A DNA stretch of 33,094 nucleotides from Piromyces finnis (lineage: Eukaryota > Neocallimastigomycota > Neocallimastigomycetes > Neocallimastigales > Neocallimastigaceae), in the NCBI GenBank assembly GCA_002104945.1, contig MCFH01000128.1, positions 1 through 33,094 of the forward strand. Reading direction: 5' to 3'. Position numbers and translations under genes: made by a program. This document shows, in pieces, positions 29,560 through 33,094 of the stretch; the first letter of the stretch is position 1, and each line of letters begins with the position of its first letter. A model generated the notes under the pieces. That model had not been told where the DNA came from and searched no databases. It saw nothing but the letters and a program-made list of their open reading frames with translations.

Positions 29560-31491
29560 TCATTTTTGTTTGAAACGCCATTCGTTTCTGGAATTTTCAA
29601 CACATTCTAAATCGGATTTTACAATATATTTTGTATTTTTTTTGTTTTCTAATTTAAGCTTACTTTGAATGCAAATATTTTTTTCATTATTTGATTTTGT
29701 ATTATTTTGAATCAAGGTTTTATATATATAATAATTACTATCAAAATAAACATTTAATTCTCTATAATAATCTGAAGTTTCTAAAATGTTATTTGAAGTT
29801 TCTAAAAGTTTTAAACGACTATTTGAGGATCTAAATGAATTACTTAAATATACTTTACGGATAACATCAGTACTGGGAAAATCCAAAATAAACCAATGAT
29901 TATGTATTTTTTCATCATTAAAATTAACTAATTTATCATTTACATACGATGCCTTATTTTTTATAGTATCTGGAATGTCATACCAATCATTGGTTTTTGC
30001 TATATTTAAAAAATTCATAGTAAGAATCTCATCATTAGTACTATTAAAGCGGTTTTTGATTGAATCGTTAAAAGCAAAATATTGTCTATTAATATTATTT
30101 TTAATGTCCTCATCACTTCTACAATCAAAAGACTGAATTTTATACAAGTTATCGTCATTAGAAATATATGTCTTCAATGCAAGCACTTCTTAAAGATACA
30201 TTATTAGTTAAAACATTATATACCATATCCCATTTATCATCTTTTTCTAAGTTATAATTATCTTGGATACGGTAATTATTAATACTATTAGCATCTTTAG
30301 TCAATGTGGGATAACAAACTACACCATCATTAGCGCCATTTCCTCTACTATATTCCTTACATGATCCCATGTCTGGAATACTAAATACAATGGCTGCTTT
30401 AGAAGTATTCCAAAGATATGATTCACGTGAAAAGATAACAATTTTTCCTTGTATATCAGAAAGCATTGGCATTTCTTTACTTTGTTTAGGTTTATAATAA
30501 AAATCTTTAAATTTTTTATGTGCTGTGTTTGTATTGAATGTAAGCATAGTATCATTGTAAACAGTATAGCTAGCAATTCTTTCAGCAAGTTCATTATCCT
30601 TAACATATCTTTCTTCATTAGATTCTCCCATATTCTCTTTTTTTAAATGAACAATAACTGTTTCTTTATTATTTTTATTTAAAAAATAAATAATTTCATC
30701 AAATACTTCCTTTAAATAATACTTTCCACCAGTTTTTTTATTATGACAGTCCAATATGCCATGAGATAGGTATATTTCCTTTTCTTTATTTGTTTCAAGT
30801 CTTATATCGAGATATCGGATTCCTTTTTCTAATTGTTCTGTAATATCTAAAGATTGAGTTTTACCATATAATATTCTACCTGCATCAATTACTGGAGTGA
30901 AAAGGTTTCCAATTTCAATTGCATAAGTGCCACTATCATGGGTTCCAGGAATATTTATTTGATTAAGTTAAGTTTTAAATTAGAGTTTAGAAAACTCATC
31001 CAATTATGATCCTTTGGTGTTTCACTATTGTCACATAAATATTTTTTATAAACAAAACCAAATCTAGTTAAACAGCCATAATTATTACAGGATGCGGTTG
31101 TATCGATAATTCTTTCATTCGGTACTTCATATGACGTCCATTCACATTTTTCGCTTGCATTACTTTTATTATCGTGAATTTTGAAGTAAAATAGAGTAGA
31201 ATAACTTTCAATACAAATTTTATCATTATATTCATCGCCTTTATAATTGCCAACACCTGGATTATCTATTTCATTGTTCGAAATATTAATGCTACAGGAC
31301 GGTTCTCTTAATCCTGATTTATAATAATAGTAAATAGTATCACCTTTTTTCATATTATACATATCTTTATTGTTATCAGTTTTTAAACGATGATCTCTCC
31401 AATTATCTTTATAAAGAAATGCATCTAAATGTTCAGCATTGACATTAGATGCAATTATTATAAATAGAGTTATATATAATAAACGCAACAT
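29560..31491 (-). pseudogene. secreted PI-specific phospholipase C (X domain), broken in two places
   Basis: Three frames join head to tail. 31491-30955: signal peptide (MLRLLYITLFIIIASNVNA) and a Cys-containing N-terminal domain of ~150 residues, unassigned. ~30970-30158: PI-PLC X domain with INIPGTHDSGTYA (catalytic His-Asp), QLEKGIRYLDIR (Arg), YLSHG (second His), EVFDEIIYFLNKNNKETVIV and the Ser-rich middle part to the Trp-containing DDKWDMVYNVL. 30186-29560: C-terminus with DEILTMNFLNIAK, a later acidic/Asn-rich tail and two Cys. This bacterial-type enzyme cleaves phosphatidylinositol or GPI anchors without calcium. The first break coincides with a perfect 5-base tandem duplication (ttaagttaag, 30963-30972) a few codons before GTHDSG; the second is near 30180. 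All four expected catalytic residues remain, so loss is recent or an artefact. Confidence 0.85.
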
Positions 31492-31564
31492 ACTATTTAT
31501 TAAAATAATTTAATAAATTTTAAATACTTTTAAATAACATTGAGTAATTTTAAGTTATTTTATA

Positions 31565-31598
<34 letters not shown>

Positions 31599-32056
31599 TT
31601 GAAATTTTAAAAATTCTTTTTCATTTTAAACATGATTATTAAATATTATTTATAATTTATTTTTTTACTGGTAAATTAATGATAATTTGTTATATTTTAA
31701 GATTCATTAAAATATTTTCTTCTTTTATTTATAGAATAATTATTTAATTTTAATATATTTATTTAATAATTCAACAAACTTAACTATAATTATCTGTTTT
31801 ATTTCATAAATTAAAATGTTAACATCCGCGAGACAATTTAAAAGCATATAAAACATATATAATTAAATAAATAATTGTTTGTTATGTCGTTCAAATTATT
31901 AAATTAATTATATTATTAACGATTTTCAATTATTATAAAATATAATGATAGTATTGTTTTATAAATATATATATTATACATTCTAAACTTTCATTATTAG
32001 TTTAAATAATAAAATTTTTATAATTGATAAAATAATTAAATAAATTAACCCAATAG
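31492..32056. other. divergent intergenic region with (TA)n and T tract
   Basis: Lies between the divergently oriented PI-PLC (-) and cysteine-rich (+) pseudogenes, so both former promoters should be here. Contains tatatatatatatatata followed by a run of ~20 T at 31561-31600. A short frame at 31817 (MLTSARQFKSI) is probably chance. Confidence 0.5.
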
Positions 32057-32603
32057 TACAGAACTCTTATTAAAAGTTCTTACATTGATTATTTCACAGA
32101 TATTCCTGATATTAATGGAAATATTACAAGTTACATTGCTTACACTTGTACCTATGAAGAAATTGATTCAAATAAATGTAATGATAAATGTGAAGTTGGT
32201 ATTACTGAATATCCTTGTCAATGTAGTTATGATAGCGAATGTTTATCTAATAAATGTTATAAAAACATTGTGTTTATAACGATGATGAGTCTCCCATTGT
32301 TCATTGTTGTGATGTTTATTCAGATAAATGGTTTTTAGGTAAAAGTTCTTATATGTATTGTGGCAAACCACCAGAAAATCCTTGTGAAAAAGGTTCTGAA
32401 TGTTCTTCAAAGCATTGTTCAAATAAAAGATGTGATAGTGTACAAGATGACGGTCCTTCAGATAGTGATGGTATTCAAACTGCTATAGAAGGATTAATAA
32501 TATGTAGTGTAATTTTTCTATTATTATAATTCTTATTATAGTAATTATATGCTGTTGGTGTAAGAAAAGAAGGAATAATAGAAATCAATCTAATAATGCA
32601 TAA
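32057..32603 (+). pseudogene. cysteine-rich single-pass membrane protein, 5'-incomplete and frameshifted
   Basis: Frame 1 reads DIPDINGNITSYIAYTCTYE, then KCNDKCEVGITEYPCQCSYD and SECLSNKCYKN. After a one-base shift near 32267 frame 2 reads CVYNDDESPIVHCCDVYSDKW, YCGKPPENPCEKGSECSSKH and CSNKRCDS, then a hydrophobic GLIICSVIFLLL. After another shift near 32525 frame 3 gives IILIIVIICCWCKKRRNNRN and a stop. Alternating SEC-x-S-x-x-C units followed by a transmembrane helix and a short basic tail fit a cell-surface or secreted adhesion or receptor-like protein, with the Cys-rich part outside. No signal peptide or ATG is visible; a possible 3' splice site (agtacag) precedes the first codons, so the first exon may be lost or unrecognised. 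Domain family not assigned. Confidence 0.6.
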
Positions 32604-32931
32604 TCTTAAGTACTGCTAATGAGACATTAATATATATAGACAAGTTTATAATATATAAATATGGATAAATATATATATAATATATATATTTTATATTTTT
32701 ACATTTAATTAATATTTTAAAAAACTTTGTTGAAATATGATTTATCATAGCTTATTATAACGTTTATAGAGTATTAATATAAAATAGGATTATAGTAAGT
32801 TGCATTTACTCAAAAAATTTAATTATTATTTATAGATTAAGATATTTCTTTATATAAAAATTAAAAGGAAATGTACCTATGTTAAGTTTATAATAAAAAA
32901 ATGAAAAATAATAAAATATATTATAATCACC
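32604..32931. other. AT-rich region, no gene seen
   Basis: Downstream flank of the cysteine-rich pseudogene, nearly pure A/T, running to the second direct repeat. Confidence 0.5.
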
Positions 32932-33094
32932 ATATTTTAAATAGTATATATTACATAATTACAATAATTACATTTTTGTGTTATTTTAAAAGCATTCCTT
33001 AATTATACACTCATTATTAATATTAATATATATATTTTTTAAAAAAAAAAATATTTTAAATAAAATTATAATATTTATAATATTTATAATATTT
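32932..33094 (+). repeat. ~165-bp direct repeat, copy 2, cut by the window end
   Basis: Matches 28412-28576 with a few short indels (an added TT in the acatttttgtg stretch, a C in acactcattatt, and a shorter A tract). Because the window ends here, the true repeat may be longer than 165 bp. Confidence 0.85.

Noticed and set aside
30449-30646. Plus-strand 65-codon frame and the minus-strand 99-codon frame overlapping the PI-PLC
   Set aside because: Shadows of the PI-PLC X domain frame, which carries the conserved motifs.
32085-32279. 64-codon hydrophobic frame
   Set aside because: It is another frame of the cysteine-rich pseudogene; the Cys-rich reading is much more specific.

Overview
This window looks like a gene-poor, repeat-rich stretch of nuclear DNA from an anaerobic gut fungus (Neocallimastigomycota: Neocallimastix, Piromyces, Anaeromyces and relatives). 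That assignment is an inference. It rests on extreme A+T content, Asn/Ile/Lys-rich ankyrin proteins, a remnant that looks like the fungal (CBM10-type) dockerin of this phylum's cellulosome, a DUF1703-type AAA-ATPase/nuclease relic, a bacterial-type secreted PI-phospholipase C, Copia and LINE relics, and long AAT/ATT arrays. I saw no rRNA, tRNA or CRISPR array.

Layout. 1-840: AT-rich, no gene seen. 841-4981 (-): a short ORF, then a giant intact ankyrin protein (1276 aa) whose middle carries four tandem ~41-residue units, each with a hydrophobic-acidic core resembling a SUMO-interacting motif. 5740-7990 (+): a decayed, probably multi-exon gene of unknown function. 8891-11161 (-): a Copia LTR retrotransposon reduced to gag, protease, polypurine tract and a 206-bp 3' LTR. 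11280-12044 (-): an AAA-ATPase-like (DUF1703) pseudogene. 12271-12905 (+): an AATAGT hexamer array fused to a LINE fragment. 13340-17220: first copy of a ~3.8-kb segmental duplication holding an intact 550-aa ankyrin gene (-). 17240-19555 (-): a second, longer LINE relic with endonuclease and partial reverse transcriptase. 20443-20843: ~400 bp of AAT/ATT triplets. 20930-21375: a third copy of the left flank of the duplication, without a gene. 22540-26260: second copy of the duplication, whose ankyrin gene is split by a one-base frameshift. 26371-27110 (-): a small unassigned coding fragment and an ankyrin relic. 28412-33094: two direct ~165-bp repeats bracket a secretome-type cluster (dockerin relic, PI-PLC pseudogene, cysteine-rich membrane-protein pseudogene).

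Only two long genes are uninterrupted, both ankyrin proteins. Nearly everything else is broken by small indels. Two breaks coincide with perfect 4-5 bp tandem duplications right beside catalytic motifs (Copia protease, PI-PLC), which suggests replication slippage; sequencing or assembly error cannot be excluded without reads. The most interesting signals are the tandem putative SIM array, an interleaved (A-B-A'-B') inverted repeat inserted in one duplicate, a micro-inversion between the duplicates, and the gag-protease-only Copia element.
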